Shown: positions 15,831-25,325 of the stretch, piece by piece
How the letters are laid out: the number at the start of each line of letters is the position of its first letter
How positions within the stretch are numbered: the stretch's first letter is position 1
DNA from: Paraburkholderia flava
Lineage (GTDB): Bacteria > Pseudomonadota > Gammaproteobacteria > Burkholderiales > Burkholderiaceae
Direction: 5' to 3'
Assembly (NCBI RefSeq): GCF_004359985.1
Contig: NZ_SMRO01000002.1
Coordinates: forward strand, 941,135-1,005,134
Length of the DNA stretch: 64,000 nt
Notes under the pieces: generated by a model
Databases searched by the model: none
What the model saw: the letters and a program-made list of their open reading frames with translations, nothing else
What the model was told of the DNA's origin: nothing
Position numbers and translations under genes: made by a program

Positions 15831-16745
15831 TCACAACGCCACCCGCCGCCGACACACCGTCAACACCAGCTCCCTCAACCACCGATGAACCGGATCGACC
15901 TCCAGCCGCGGATGCCACATCTGCGAGACGGTGAAGCCTTCGGTCGCGACGGGAAGCTCGAACGAATAATCAGCAACGGATGCATCAGGCTGCGTATCCA
16001 TGAACGACGCCGGCAGCAGCGCGATCAGATCCGACGCGCGAACCACGGCGAGCGCCGACGTAAAGCTCGGAACCATCGCTACGACAGTTCGCTCGAACCC
16101 GGCCAATGCCATCGCAGCATCGAGCGCCCCGGTTATCTGGCGACCGTACGGCGTCGCGACATGACCGAACGCCGCGTATCGTTCGAGCGTCACGTCCTGT
16201 TCCGCATCGAGCGGATGCCCCTTTCTGACCACACCGACGAAGCGGTCCCGAAACAGCGCCCGCACGCGCACCTCGGGGCCCATTTCCTCCAGCACGCCGA
16301 CCTCGAGATCGGCGGACCCCTCGCGTAAAGCCGTCGCGCTCTTTTCCGGTTTGGGCACGAAGTGCAAACGCACGAACGGCGCAAGCGCGGTGACTTCGGC
16401 GATCAGCGATGCACCGAATGCTTCGATAAACCCTTCGTTCGCGCGAATCGCGAAGGTGCGGCGTAGCGTCGAAAAATCGGGGGCTTCGGGCGGCGGACGC
16501 AGCACCGCACGCGCGTCACGGACGAGATTCCGCGTGCGCTCGCGAATTTCCTCCGCGTACGGCGTCAGCACCATGTCGCGTCCGGCCCGCACCAGCAGCG
16601 GATCGCCGGTCTCCGCGCGAAGCCGGCTCAGCGTGCGGCTCATCGCCGACGCGCTCAATTGCAGCGCTTTGGCGGCGCGCGTCACGTTCTTCTCGGTGAG
16701 CAACGCATCGAGCGCGAAGAGGAGGTTGAGGTCCGGTTCAGACAT
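15831..16745 (-). CDS. LysR family transcriptional regulator
   Basis: This 304-residue LTTR has an N-terminal helix-turn-helix (LNLLFALDALLTEKNVTRAAKALQLSASAMSRTLSRLR) and a C-terminal co-inducer domain. The ATG at 16745 gives normal family length; upstream in-frame codons would add 72 non-conserved residues. It is divergent from an SDR gene, with an inverted repeat in the gap, so the SDR gene is the probable target. The helix-turn-helix resembles the NodD/SyrM-like branch that begins with PDLNLLFALDALL. Confidence 0.88.
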   Translation of the reverse strand: MSEPDLNLLFALDALLTEKNVTRAAKALQLSASAMSRTLSRLRAETGDPLLVRAGRDMVLTPYAEEIRERTRNLVRDARAVLRPPPEAPDFSTLRRTFAIRANEGFIEAFGASLIAEVTALAPFVRLHFVPKPEKSATALREGSADLEVGVLEEMGPEVRVRALFRDRFVGVVRKGHPLDAEQDVTLERYAAFGHVATPYGRQITGALDAAMALAGFERTVVAMVPSFTSALAVVRASDLIALLPASFMDTQPDASVADYSFELPVATEGFTVSQMWHPRLEVDPVHRWLRELVLTVCRRRVAL

Positions 16746-16784
16746 TGCGTGGTCGCGGCAAAGGGCGGTGAGGTAGGGCGTCCG

Positions 16785-16803
16785 ATGCATAGTGTAGTTG
16801 CAT
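16785..16803. promoter_or_regulatory. Inverted repeat in LysR/SDR divergent region
   Basis: ATGCA-N9-TGCAT lies 40 bp upstream of the LysR gene, between it and the divergent SDR gene. Size and symmetry suit a LysR recognition site (T-N11-A type interrupted dyad). The match is by eye only. Confidence 0.4.
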
Positions 16804-16923
16804 TTCGCGCGCCTTCCGCCACCTGTGATGCGCCGATATATTGGCAGTCGACACTCATTCAGCAGGATCGCTCCGATGGCCTTCACTTCAGGCCCGATAG
16901 CGGCCTCGTTTAAAGGAAACGCC

Positions 16924-17628
16924 ATGCCAAACACCTCTTCGCAGAAAACGGTTCTCCTCATCGGTGCATCGCGCGGCCTCGGCTTCGCGATGGTCGAGGA
17001 GTATCTGAAGCGCGGTTACCACGTCATCGCGACGGGACGAGCCGCATCCACCGACAAACTCCGCCAGATCGCTGCCACTTCCGACGGCGCACTCGAAGTA
17101 GAAACCGTCGACGTCGCGGTTCCCGAGCAGGTCGCGGACCTGCGTGCCCGTTTGACCGGTCGTCGCATCGACGTGCTGTTCGTAAACGCCGGCGTCAAGA
17201 ACGACGACCGCGAAACGACAGCCGATGTATCGACCGACGAGTTCGTACGCGTGATGGTCACGAACGCGCTGAGTCCGATGCGCGTTATCCACACGCTGCA
17301 GGACCTCGTTCCTTCGACCGGCACGATCGGTGTGATGTCGTCGGGGCAGGGCAGCCTCACGAACGCGACTAACGGCAATTTTCAGGTCTATCGCGGCAGC
17401 AAGGCCGCGCTGAACATGTTCATGCGTACGTACGCGGCCAGCCACGCCGAGTCGCCGCGGACCTTGCTACTGATGGCACCCGGTTGGGTCCAGACGGACA
17501 TGGGCGGCTCCGGCGCGCGTCTGACGATCGAAGAAAGCATTCCGAATCTGGTCAGCACGATCGAAGCGCATGAAGGGCGCGCCGGGCTGCATTACGTCGA
17601 CTATCTCGGACAGGTCGTGCCCTGGTAA
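16924..17628 (+). CDS. Short-chain dehydrogenase/reductase
   Basis: This 234-residue NAD(P)-dependent oxidoreductase has the cofactor motif GASRGLG (residues 14-20), NAG near 86, and the catalytic Ser plus Y-x-x-x-K in MSSGQGSL ... VYRGSK. It is of the classical SDR size. ATG 16924 has an AAAGGA ribosome site and is preferred over an in-frame codon 42 residues upstream. The divergent LysR gene suggests substrate-responsive control. The substrate is unknown. Confidence 0.88.
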   Translation: MPNTSSQKTVLLIGASRGLGFAMVEEYLKRGYHVIATGRAASTDKLRQIAATSDGALEVETVDVAVPEQVADLRARLTGRRIDVLFVNAGVKNDDRETTADVSTDEFVRVMVTNALSPMRVIHTLQDLVPSTGTIGVMSSGQGSLTNATNGNFQVYRGSKAALNMFMRTYAASHAESPRTLLLMAPGWVQTDMGGSGARLTIEESIPNLVSTIEAHEGRAGLHYVDYLGQVVPW

Positions 17629-17757
17629 CAGCGGTGAGGATTCTTGCCTGAGAACCCTACGCTTCGCATTTCCGTCCGTCGCTTCGCATCGCGCTTTCTC
17701 GCGCAGCGAAGTCGAGTCCGATAATCGCCACAAGTCAACCGTGCGCGGGAGTCGGAC

Positions 17758-18579
17758 ATGATCGGCATCAATGGAAGTCAGTCGTTAAATCTGGACACCA
17801 GTCTCGGTGATCCATCGCAGAACGCATCTACGCAGAGTATCCAGTTTCTCGAACAGCTGCTGCAGATGATCCAGTTCCTGCTGCAGCAGATGCAGGGCTC
17901 CGGCGATGACAGCGGCGGCACGCCGTCGGTCGGCGGTGCATCGTCACCGGGTTCGTCGTTCCCGCCGGCTGCCGCATCGGGCGCGCCGATGCCGTCGTCG
18001 CAGGGACCGTCGGGCGCACCAGGAGCGACGCAACCGCCGCAGACGCTCGCAGCGACTGCTCCGCCGACGGGTCAGCCGGCCACTCAGCCCGCTACGCAGC
18101 CGCCCGCAGGGGCCGCACCGTCTTCAGGCTCATCGTCGGTGGGTGATGTGACCGCTGCGCCGGGCACCGACCTGACACCGGCGCAAGTCGCGAGCAAATA
18201 CAGCACGCAGATCGCAGCGGCCTCGCAGGCTACAGGCGTGCCGCCGGGCATTCTCGCCGGACAGATCTGGCAGGAGTCGAAGGGGATTGCGAGCACGCCT
18301 GGCGGCGGCCTGATGCAGCTCGGCCCGAACGAATTCCAGCAATACGGCGGCGGCAACATCTCGGACCCGGGCGACAACATCATGGCCGGCGCGAAATACA
18401 TGAAGGCGCTGTCGACGCAATTCGGCGGCAACATGGGCGCTGCGCTGCGCGCATACAACTCCGGTCCGAACGGCGTCGACGTCAACAACCTGAACTCGAC
18501 GCCCGCCGGCACCGGCGATCCGACCTACATCACGAAGGTGATGCAGGCCGCGCAGCAATCGGGTCTCTCTACGACGTGA
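17758..18579 (+). CDS. Lytic transglycosylase with harpin-like N-terminus
   Basis: This 273-residue protein has a C-terminal SLT domain (about 140-270) with the catalytic glutamate in IWQESKG (E173), then GLMQL and ALRAYNSGP, the usual goose-lysozyme-like motifs. The first 45 residues are Q/L-rich (QFLEQLLQMIQFLLQQMQG), followed by a 90-residue Gly/Pro/Ser/Ala/Thr linker. There is no Sec signal or membrane anchor, although peptidoglycan is periplasmic. That pattern resembles transglycosylases and harpins exported by type III secretion. No secretion gene is in the window. The start has a GGGAG site. Confidence 0.8.
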   Translation: MIGINGSQSLNLDTSLGDPSQNASTQSIQFLEQLLQMIQFLLQQMQGSGDDSGGTPSVGGASSPGSSFPPAAASGAPMPSSQGPSGAPGATQPPQTLAATAPPTGQPATQPATQPPAGAAPSSGSSSVGDVTAAPGTDLTPAQVASKYSTQIAAASQATGVPPGILAGQIWQESKGIASTPGGGLMQLGPNEFQQYGGGNISDPGDNIMAGAKYMKALSTQFGGNMGAALRAYNSGPNGVDVNNLNSTPAGTGDPTYITKVMQAAQQSGLSTT

Positions 18580-18601
18580 TCCGGCGCGTAGTGCGTCCGC
18601 A

Positions 18602-19429
18602 TTAAACGAGCGCCTGGCTAGCCGCCGCCGTGCGGCCGCGCAGCCAGGTGATGCTCGCGAACAGCAGCACCGCGAACACGATCAGCATCGTCGCGACCGC
18701 GAGGATCGACGGATCGATCGAGTCGCGGATGCCGCTCCACATCTGTCGCGGTACGGTCTTCTGATCCGGGCCGCCGATGAACAGGATCACGATCACTTCG
18801 TCGAACGACGTCGCGAACGCGAACACGCTGCCGGTCGCGACCGCGGGCGTGATCAGCGGCAACGTCACGCGTTTGAACGTGACCCACGGCGTTGCACCGA
18901 GCCCGGCAGCCGCACGCAACAGACTCTGATCGAAGGACAGCAGCGAAGCGGTCACCGTGATCACGACGAACGGCGTGCCAAGCGCCGCATGCGCAAGCAC
19001 GACGCCGGGGTACGAGTTCACGAGCCCGAGCGGCGCGAAGATCAGATAGAAGCCCGCTGCGACGACGACGATCGGCACGATCATCGGCGAGATCACGATC
19101 GGCATGATCAGCGAGCGCAGCGGAAACTGCGCACGGCTCAGGCCCAACGCAGCGAGCGTGCCGAGACACGTCGCGATCAGCGTCGACGCAGCACCGATAC
19201 CGATACTGTTCAACAACGAGCGCTGCCAGTCCGGACTCGTCAACGCCTGCTCGTACCAATGCAGCGAAAAGCCCTGCAACGGATACGAGAAATACGCGCC
19301 TGAATTGAACGACAGCGGAATGATCGCGAGAATCGGCGCAATCAGAAAGAACAGCACGACGGCCGTGTGCAATCGCACCCAGCGCGAAGCGATGCGTTCG
19401 GTCAGCACCTTGTTGCGTTGTTCCTGCAT
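18602..19429 (-). CDS. ABC transporter permease, PotC type
   Basis: This 275-residue permease has about six membrane segments and the EAA loop (LRAAAGLGATPWVTFKRVTLPLITPAVATGSVFAFATSFDE). The loop and the FDEV motif place it with PotC/YdcV permeases for polyamines and related cations. It is the last gene of a five-gene minus-strand operon starting at the Rieske oxygenase. It follows the PotB-type gene by 42 bp. Confidence 0.92.
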   Translation of the reverse strand: MQEQRNKVLTERIASRWVRLHTAVVLFFLIAPILAIIPLSFNSGAYFSYPLQGFSLHWYEQALTSPDWQRSLLNSIGIGAASTLIATCLGTLAALGLSRAQFPLRSLIMPIVISPMIVPIVVVAAGFYLIFAPLGLVNSYPGVVLAHAALGTPFVVITVTASLLSFDQSLLRAAAGLGATPWVTFKRVTLPLITPAVATGSVFAFATSFDEVIVILFIGGPDQKTVPRQMWSGIRDSIDPSILAVATMLIVFAVLLFASITWLRGRTAAASQALV

Positions 19430-19471
19430 GTCGTTCGTTCCCGTATGCGCTTGAAGCGCACTCCAAGCGTA

Positions 19472-20737
19472 TTAACCGAACCGCAACCGGTCGATGCCGA
19501 CCAGCCGGTTGAACACGAAATAGAAAATCGCCGTGAAGATCACGAGGTACGCCGACAATGCACCGGCGAGTCCCCAGTTGAGTTGCGTGTTCGTCTGCAG
19601 CGCGATCAGCTGGCTGATCATTTCGTCGCCTGCGCCGCCGAGCAGCGCGGGCGTGATGTAGTAGCCGAGCGCGAGCACGAAGACGAGAAAGCAGCCTGCG
19701 CCGACACCCGGCAGCGTCTGCGGAATGTATATGCGAACCAGCGCGGTAAACGGATGCGCACCGAGCGATTGCGCCGCGCGCACGTACACCGGCGACACGC
19801 CCTTCATCACCGAATAGATCGCGAGAATCATGTAAGGCAGCAGTATGTGCGTCATGCCGATCAACACGCCCACGCGATTGAACACGAGCGGCACCGGATG
19901 CGTGATGAAGCCGAAGCTCATCAGCGCGCTGTTGATCACACCGCCCGGTTGCAGCAGCACGTACCACGCAGTCGTGCGCACGAGCAGCGATGTCCAGAAC
20001 GGCACGATCACGAACAGCATCAACCGGTTGCTGCTTTTTGCGGGCAGATTCGCGAGCAGCCACGCGACCGGATAACCGAGCAGCAGACACAGCAGCGTCA
20101 CCGACGCACTGATCGAGATCGTGCGCAGAAACGCCTGTCGATACACCGACGCGTTGTCCGGCAACGACGCGACCGAGCCCTGTGGTGTGACCTGCGCATC
20201 GACGGCGGCGAGCAGATAGTCGGGTGTCGGTGAAGTAGCTGCGCGTTTCAGTTGACGCCATGTTTCCGGATCGCCCCAGCGTTCGTCGAGTGCGATCAGC
20301 GCGGGCTTCCATGCGGGCGGCGCATCCGTGGGCAACTGACGCGCGGTACGCAGAAACAGGCTGCGAAACCCGGCCTGCGCAAAATTCAGCCGCCGCGCGA
20401 CGTTACCGAGCTGGTCGTTTTGCTGCGCGCTCCTGAGTCCCGACGCGAGCAGCGAAAACGTGCGTTCGTCGGGCACGCCGTGGCCGTCCCATGCGCGGAG
20501 CGCATGCGTCAGCGCGGGCATGCTGTCGGGCACTTCGTGGTTCTGCACGCTGCGCGCGAGCAGTAACACGATCGGCGCGATGAACGTCGACAGCAGAAAT
20601 ACGATCAGCGGCAGCGCGAGCAGCAGCGCCTGCAACGACGCGCGACGACGCGCCTTCTGATACGACGCGCGGCCCAAGGCTCCCGTGGGGGAGCCCTGGG
20701 CCGCGGCATGAGCCGACACGGGCATGCTGGTGGTCAA
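19472..20737 (-). CDS. ABC transporter permease, PotB type, with long insertion
   Basis: This permease of 421 residues is about 120 longer than usual PotB proteins. After the first membrane segment (residues 35-62) there is an extra hydrophilic stretch, about 65-190, rich in charged residues and predicted to lie in the periplasm. The permease core then follows with the EAA loop YVRAAQSLGAHPFTALVRIYIPQTLPGVG. The TTG at 20737 is the best-placed start; an in-frame ATG at 20725 is possible. It lies 25 bp after the binding-protein gene. The insert may contact the binding protein. Confidence 0.88.
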   Translation of the reverse strand: MTTSMPVSAHAAAQGSPTGALGRASYQKARRRASLQALLLALPLIVFLLSTFIAPIVLLLARSVQNHEVPDSMPALTHALRAWDGHGVPDERTFSLLASGLRSAQQNDQLGNVARRLNFAQAGFRSLFLRTARQLPTDAPPAWKPALIALDERWGDPETWRQLKRAATSPTPDYLLAAVDAQVTPQGSVASLPDNASVYRQAFLRTISISASVTLLCLLLGYPVAWLLANLPAKSSNRLMLFVIVPFWTSLLVRTTAWYVLLQPGGVINSALMSFGFITHPVPLVFNRVGVLIGMTHILLPYMILAIYSVMKGVSPVYVRAAQSLGAHPFTALVRIYIPQTLPGVGAGCFLVFVLALGYYITPALLGGAGDEMISQLIALQTNTQLNWGLAGALSAYLVIFTAIFYFVFNRLVGIDRLRFG

Positions 20738-20762
20738 GTTGGACTCTCGTTCGATGCCGACG

Positions 20763-21809
20763 TTACTGCGTCAGCCACACCTGGAAGCGCTTGTTGATCT
20801 GGTCCGCGTTGTCGGCCCAGAAGTTCGCGTTGATCTGCAGCGCGCGCTTGAAGTTGGCGGGTGCGGTCGGCAGATCGGCGAGACGCTGTTTATCGACGAG
20901 CGCGATCGCATCCTTGCGCGGCGGTGCATACGCGATGTACTTCGACAGGTCCGCGTACGCTTTCGGCTGCGATGCCGACACGATGAACTTCGCCGCTGCA
21001 TCCGCGTGCTTCGCGCCGGTTGGGATGCCCCACCAGTCGTAGTCGTAGATCTGCGCGTCCCACACCGTCTTGAACGGCTTGTTGTCCTTCTTCGCGGCGT
21101 CGTCGATGCGGCCGTTGTACGCCTGCGTCATCACGACCGCACCGTCCGCGAGCAACTGCGGCGCCTGCGCACCGGCTTCCCACCACACGATGTTCTTCTT
21201 GATCGTGTCGAGTTTCTTGAACGCGCGATCAACGCCGGCCGGCGTGCCGAGCACCTTGTACACATCCTTCGGATCGACGCCGTCGGCGATCAGCGCCCAT
21301 TCCATCGTGACCTTCGGCGACTTGCGCAGACCGCGCTTGCCGGGGAATTTCTGCAGATCGAAGAAGTCGTTCACGGTGGTCGGCGCGGTTTTCAGCTTGC
21401 TCGCGTCGTATGCGTAGACCGTCGACCACACCATGCTCGCGACCGCGCAATCGCTGATCGAACCGGGAATGAAATCGCTCGTCTTGCCGATCGACTTCCT
21501 GTCGAACTTCTTCAGCAGGCCTTCGTCGCATGCAGTGATCGCATCGTTCGTTTCGAGGTCGATCAGGTCCCACGTAGTGTTGTTCGCCTGTTCCATCGCG
21601 GAGAGTTTCGCGAGGCCGCCGTCGTACGATTCGGTCGAGAAGCCGATGCCGGTCGCCGCCGTGAACGGCTCGAAGTACGCTTTCTTCGCGGCCGCTTCGT
21701 ACGCGCCGCCAAACGTCACGACGGAAAGCGTCTCCGCGGCCTGAACGGTCACGGTGGCGAACGCGAGTGTGGCGATTACCGCGCATTGTGCTTGAATGAG
21801 AGTGCGCAT
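20763..21809 (-). CDS. ABC transporter substrate-binding protein, PotD type
   Basis: This 348-residue periplasmic binding protein has a signal peptide (LIQAQCAVIATLAFATVTVQA, cut near residue 24) and the mature start ETLSVVTFGGAYEAAAKKAYFEPF, characteristic of the PotD/spermidine-putrescine-like cluster D binding proteins. Ligands of this group include polyamines, but also amino acids, opines and quaternary amines. It is 1 bp after the ATPase stop, with an AGGAG ribosome site. Its link to a Rieske oxygenase suggests that the ligand is the oxygenase substrate. Confidence 0.9.
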   Translation of the reverse strand: MRTLIQAQCAVIATLAFATVTVQAAETLSVVTFGGAYEAAAKKAYFEPFTAATGIGFSTESYDGGLAKLSAMEQANNTTWDLIDLETNDAITACDEGLLKKFDRKSIGKTSDFIPGSISDCAVASMVWSTVYAYDASKLKTAPTTVNDFFDLQKFPGKRGLRKSPKVTMEWALIADGVDPKDVYKVLGTPAGVDRAFKKLDTIKKNIVWWEAGAQAPQLLADGAVVMTQAYNGRIDDAAKKDNKPFKTVWDAQIYDYDWWGIPTGAKHADAAAKFIVSASQPKAYADLSKYIAYAPPRKDAIALVDKQRLADLPTAPANFKRALQINANFWADNADQINKRFQVWLTQ

Positions 21810-21810
21810 G

Positions 21811-22977
21811 TTAGTTGGCTCCTGCTGTAGCGGGCGTGGTGGTGGAAGAGGACAGCGGTGGTGGTTGTATCTGTCGTGGATCGGCCGCGAGGATCTTGCA
21901 GTCGTCGTGCCGCCACGCGATGTCGATCGTGCTGCCTGGTGACGGCAGCGCGTGACGCTGCGTGTTCGGCACCTTCACGACGATGCCGTCGCGTGAACCA
22001 AGCGTCAGATGTACGCGATGATGGTCGCCGCAGTACACGAGCTCGTCGACCTGCGCGCGCACTACGTTGTTCTCATCGTCGATGTGTGCGCCGTCCGGGC
22101 CGGCGATATGTGCGCGCTCGGGGCGCAGCGCGAGCATCGCGTCGTCGCCCGCGTGCAGGCCGCGTTCGCAGCGGCCGCGAATCGCGCTGCCGTCCGCGAG
22201 CACGAGCGTCGCAATATCGTCGATCACGTCGACTACACGTCCCGTTAGCCCGTTGTTCTCGCCGACGAAGTTCGCGACGAATGCGTTCTGCGCGTTCTCG
22301 TAGAGTTCGCTCGGCGTCGCAGCCTGCTGGATGCGTCCGTCGGAAAACACCGCGACGCGGTCCGACATCGTCAGTGCTTCGGCCTGATCGTGCGTCACGT
22401 AGACGATCGTCAGCGACAGCTCGCGATGCAGCCGCATGATTTCGTATTGCATCGTTTCGCGCAGACGTTTGTCGAGCGCGCCGAGCGGTTCGTCCATCAG
22501 TACGACGCTCGGTTCGAACACGAGTGCGCGTGCAAGTGCGACGCGCTGCTGCTGTCCGCCCGATAGCTGCGACGGACGGCGGTTCGCCAGATGCGGCAGT
22601 TCGATCATCTCGAGCGCGCGCTTCACGCGCGCTTTCTGTTCGGCGCGGCTCACGTGTCGCACCGACAGCGGAAACGCGACGTTCTCCGCGATCGTCAGAT
22701 GCGGGAACAGCGCATAGTTCTGGAACACCATGCCGATGTCGCGCTGATGCGGTGGCTTGTCGTCGAGCCGTCTTCCATCGAGACGGATCTCGCCGTGCGT
22801 CGGCGATTCGAAACCCGCGAGCATCATCAGCGTGGTCGTCTTGCCCGAACCCGACGGTCCGAGCAGCGACAGGAATTCGCCCTTGTGCACGTCGAGACTC
22901 AGATCGTCGACGACGTAGTGCTCGCCGTCATACGATTTGCTCACGCCCGAGAACGAGATGTAGGAGAGGTTTGACAT
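21811..22977 (-). CDS. ABC transporter ATP-binding protein, PotA type
   Basis: This 388-residue ATPase shows Walker A GPSGSGKTT, Q-loop MVFQNYALFPHLTI, signature LSGGQQQR, Walker B VVLMDEPLGALD and switch H in VYVTHDQAEAL. A C-terminal TOBE-type domain (about 240-375) is followed by a Ser/Thr/Pro tail. ATG 22977 has AAAGGA upstream; a GTG at 23013 overlapping the Rieske stop is also in frame and would add 12 residues. It couples the Rieske gene to the importer in one operon. Confidence 0.92.
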   Translation of the reverse strand: MSNLSYISFSGVSKSYDGEHYVVDDLSLDVHKGEFLSLLGPSGSGKTTTLMMLAGFESPTHGEIRLDGRRLDDKPPHQRDIGMVFQNYALFPHLTIAENVAFPLSVRHVSRAEQKARVKRALEMIELPHLANRRPSQLSGGQQQRVALARALVFEPSVVLMDEPLGALDKRLRETMQYEIMRLHRELSLTIVYVTHDQAEALTMSDRVAVFSDGRIQQAATPSELYENAQNAFVANFVGENNGLTGRVVDVIDDIATLVLADGSAIRGRCERGLHAGDDAMLALRPERAHIAGPDGAHIDDENNVVRAQVDELVYCGDHHRVHLTLGSRDGIVVKVPNTQRHALPSPGSTIDIAWRHDDCKILAADPRQIQPPPLSSSTTTPATAGAN

Positions 22978-23009
22978 CGTGAGCGGGTCCTTTCCAGGTG
23001 CGGATGCGT

Positions 23010-24158
23010 TCACTGCGTGTCGACTTTGTCCGCGAGGTAGCGGGCGAAATCGTAGTTAGGCTGTTCGAGATGGCTCAAATGACCGGGCTTCGCGAGCGGC
23101 GCATGCACGCCGCGAAACACTGCTTCCACGCCGCGCCGGTCTTCCGCGTTCACTTCGTCGAGCAGTTTTTTTAGCGTTGCCATATGCGTCGCGGCCTCGG
23201 GGTCAGCGATGAATTCCGGAGAAAGTCCGCCGCCGAAACGGATGTGCACTTGATCCACGCCCTGCGGCTGCAGCACCAGGTACCAGAAATAGCCGGGCGT
23301 TAGTGTGATCAGATGCGTCGGGTAGATCGCGAGCAACGCCGTGGTCTTGCGCCAGTGTCCCGTGAGCCGCGTGTTGTCGGGATGCGCATTGCCGATCGGC
23401 AGCGACGCTTCCTTCGTGATCCAGTGATAGTTGAACGCGGGGTAACCCGGCGGGCACTCCATCTCTTCGAGCCGAGAATGCGGGCCTACCGTCGCGCGAT
23501 GCAGCATCGGCAGGTGATAACTCTCCATGAAGTTTTCCGCGAGGATCTTCCAGTTGGTGTCCCACACGTGTTCTTCGTGGAAAGTCTCGACGTAATCGGT
23601 CATCCCGTAGGCGTCGATCAGTTCATTCAACTGCGCGAGCTGTGTGTGAACGGGCTGCGCGTTTTCATCGAGTGTCACGTACAGCCATCCCTGCCATTCT
23701 TCGCAGCGCACGGCGGGCAGACGATAGTTTTCCTTGCTGAATCCCGCTTGCCGGTCCATCAGCGGCGCACCGGCGAGTTCGCCGTCGAGCGAGTAATTCC
23801 ACGCGTGATACGGACATACGATGCGACGCACGTTGCCGCGTCCTTCGAGCAGCACCGACATCCGGTGCAGGCACACGTTCGACATCGCGCGCAGTTGCAT
23901 CTTCTCGTTGCGGATCACGACGATCGGTTGATTGACGATGCGTGCGGTCAGATAGTCGCCGGGTTCCTTCAGCGTGCTCGCACGGCCGACGCATTGCCAT
24001 TCGCGCGCGAAGATGTTGCGCTCTTCGAGCGACAGGAATTCGGGCGACGTGTACACGCACGGCGGCATCGAGCGTGCGTCGCCGAATGGCCGTTCGCAGC
24101 CCGTTCGCAACGCGTCGACGAGTGCATGGACTGTGATCGTTCGTGCCGGGTCAGCCAT
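23010..24158 (-). CDS. Rieske non-heme iron oxygenase, alpha subunit
   Basis: This 382-residue oxygenase has a Rieske [2Fe-2S] site C96-x-H98 and C115-x2-H118, and the mononuclear iron site in NWKILAENFMESYHLPMLH (H215 and H220). The layout resembles choline/glycine-betaine monooxygenase-type ring-hydroxylating alpha subunits. No ferredoxin or reductase gene is adjacent; the flavoprotein at 25482 is not of the reductase type. The gene heads the operon with a PotABCD importer, suggesting N-demethylation or hydroxylation of an imported amine-like compound. The start has a GGGAGGGGG site. Confidence 0.92.
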   Translation of the reverse strand: MADPARTITVHALVDALRTGCERPFGDARSMPPCVYTSPEFLSLEERNIFAREWQCVGRASTLKEPGDYLTARIVNQPIVVIRNEKMQLRAMSNVCLHRMSVLLEGRGNVRRIVCPYHAWNYSLDGELAGAPLMDRQAGFSKENYRLPAVRCEEWQGWLYVTLDENAQPVHTQLAQLNELIDAYGMTDYVETFHEEHVWDTNWKILAENFMESYHLPMLHRATVGPHSRLEEMECPPGYPAFNYHWITKEASLPIGNAHPDNTRLTGHWRKTTALLAIYPTHLITLTPGYFWYLVLQPQGVDQVHIRFGGGLSPEFIADPEAATHMATLKKLLDEVNAEDRRGVEAVFRGVHAPLAKPGHLSHLEQPNYDFARYLADKVDTQ

Positions 24159-24258
24159 GAAGCCCCCTCCCTGTGGTCATCCCCGCGAGAGCGCGCTGAT
24201 ACAGGCTTTGACGCCGTTGTGCGCTCGACATGAATATCAATCTATCAAGCCAAATTGC

Positions 24259-24302
24259 TAGCTAAAATATTGTTTTCGGATACAAAGCAAAGCTTTTAGC
24301 TA
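24259..24302. promoter_or_regulatory. Perfect inverted repeat upstream of Rieske operon
   Basis: TAGCTAAAA and TTTTAGCTA (9-bp arms) are separated by 26 bp in an AT-rich stretch between the LysR gene end and the Rieske gene start. It could be a regulator site or the lysR hairpin terminator. The half-site TAGC/GCTA recurs in the repeat at 25326-25351. Confidence 0.45.
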
Positions 24303-24339
24303 TACAGCGTACGTCATGATCTTCGAGGGCGGCTGTCGG

Positions 24340-25266
24340 TTACGGGTTAACGTGCAGCTTGCGGATGTAGGTCTCGCAGAACGATGCGAACCGATGCACC
24401 ACTTGACGCGGTTTCATCGTGCGCGACTGTGCGATACCGAGCGTCGTCGCCTTGACGTTGTCCTTGAAACGCTTAATGACGAAGTCTTCGCCATCCACGG
24501 TGCGGGTCGATTTGAGCGGGAAGTTGAGGATGCTGTAGCCGAGACCGTTCGCGACCATGCCTCGCACGACTTCCGGTTGCGACGAACGAAAAGCGGGCGC
24601 AGGCCGGCCGCCGACCACATCGAACAACGACGCGAAATACTCGCGGCTATGCGGCAGATCGAGCATCACGTAGGGCTCGGTCAGCAGGTCTTCGAGCGAC
24701 ACCTTGCGCGCCCGCGCGAGACGATGCGTCGCCGGCAGGATCGCGTACGGCGGTAGCGGAAGCAGCGGCGTGAACGCGATGTCGTCGGTCAGATCGAGGC
24801 TGTAGGTCAGCACGATATCGAGCGAACCGTCGTGCAGTCCTTTCAGCAGACCGTCCTGATGCGCTTCGACGGTGCGAAACGAAATGCCCGCGTGTTCGCG
24901 CGTGAAGCGGCTGATGAGCCCAGGCATCAACGGCGGCGCAAGCGACACCATGCAGCCGAGCGTGATCGCACCGGTCATGCCGCCGTCCATTTCCTTCGCT
25001 GTGGCCTGCAGTTCTTCGGCGGTTTTCAGCAGATTGCGCGCCTGGCCGAGCAGATCGCGTCCCGCCTGCGTCAACGACAGACCGCTCGCGTGATGGCGGA
25101 TAAACAGCTGCACGCCGAACGACACTTCGAGGTCCGCGAGCGCGGTCGAGATCGACGGCTGCGAGATGTGCAGCCGTTTGGCGGCTGCGGTGAACGACAG
25201 CGTTTCCGCCGTCACGACGAAGTAGCGCAACTGACGCAATGAGTAGCGCAGCGGGTGATTTTCCAT
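24340..25266 (-). CDS. LysR family transcriptional regulator of the catabolic island
   Basis: This 308-residue LTTR starts MENHPLRYSLRQLRYFVVTAETLSFTAAAKRLHISQPSISTALADLE, a textbook LysR helix-turn-helix, followed by a standard effector domain. ATG 25266 has GGGAG upstream; earlier in-frame ATGs at 25284 and 25317 lack better sites. It lies between the Rieske/PotABCD operon and the divergent monooxygenase-to-permease operon, so it is the likely regulator of both. Perfect inverted repeats lie on both sides of it. Confidence 0.9.
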   Translation of the reverse strand: MENHPLRYSLRQLRYFVVTAETLSFTAAAKRLHISQPSISTALADLEVSFGVQLFIRHHASGLSLTQAGRDLLGQARNLLKTAEELQATAKEMDGGMTGAITLGCMVSLAPPLMPGLISRFTREHAGISFRTVEAHQDGLLKGLHDGSLDIVLTYSLDLTDDIAFTPLLPLPPYAILPATHRLARARKVSLEDLLTEPYVMLDLPHSREYFASLFDVVGGRPAPAFRSSQPEVVRGMVANGLGYSILNFPLKSTRTVDGEDFVIKRFKDNVKATTLGIAQSRTMKPRQVVHRFASFCETYIRKLHVNP

Positions 25267-25325
25267 CGACGAGGCTCCCTGCATGGACTTTCGATGCGCG
25301 CATTGTGCAGCGATCAAAAAGATCT

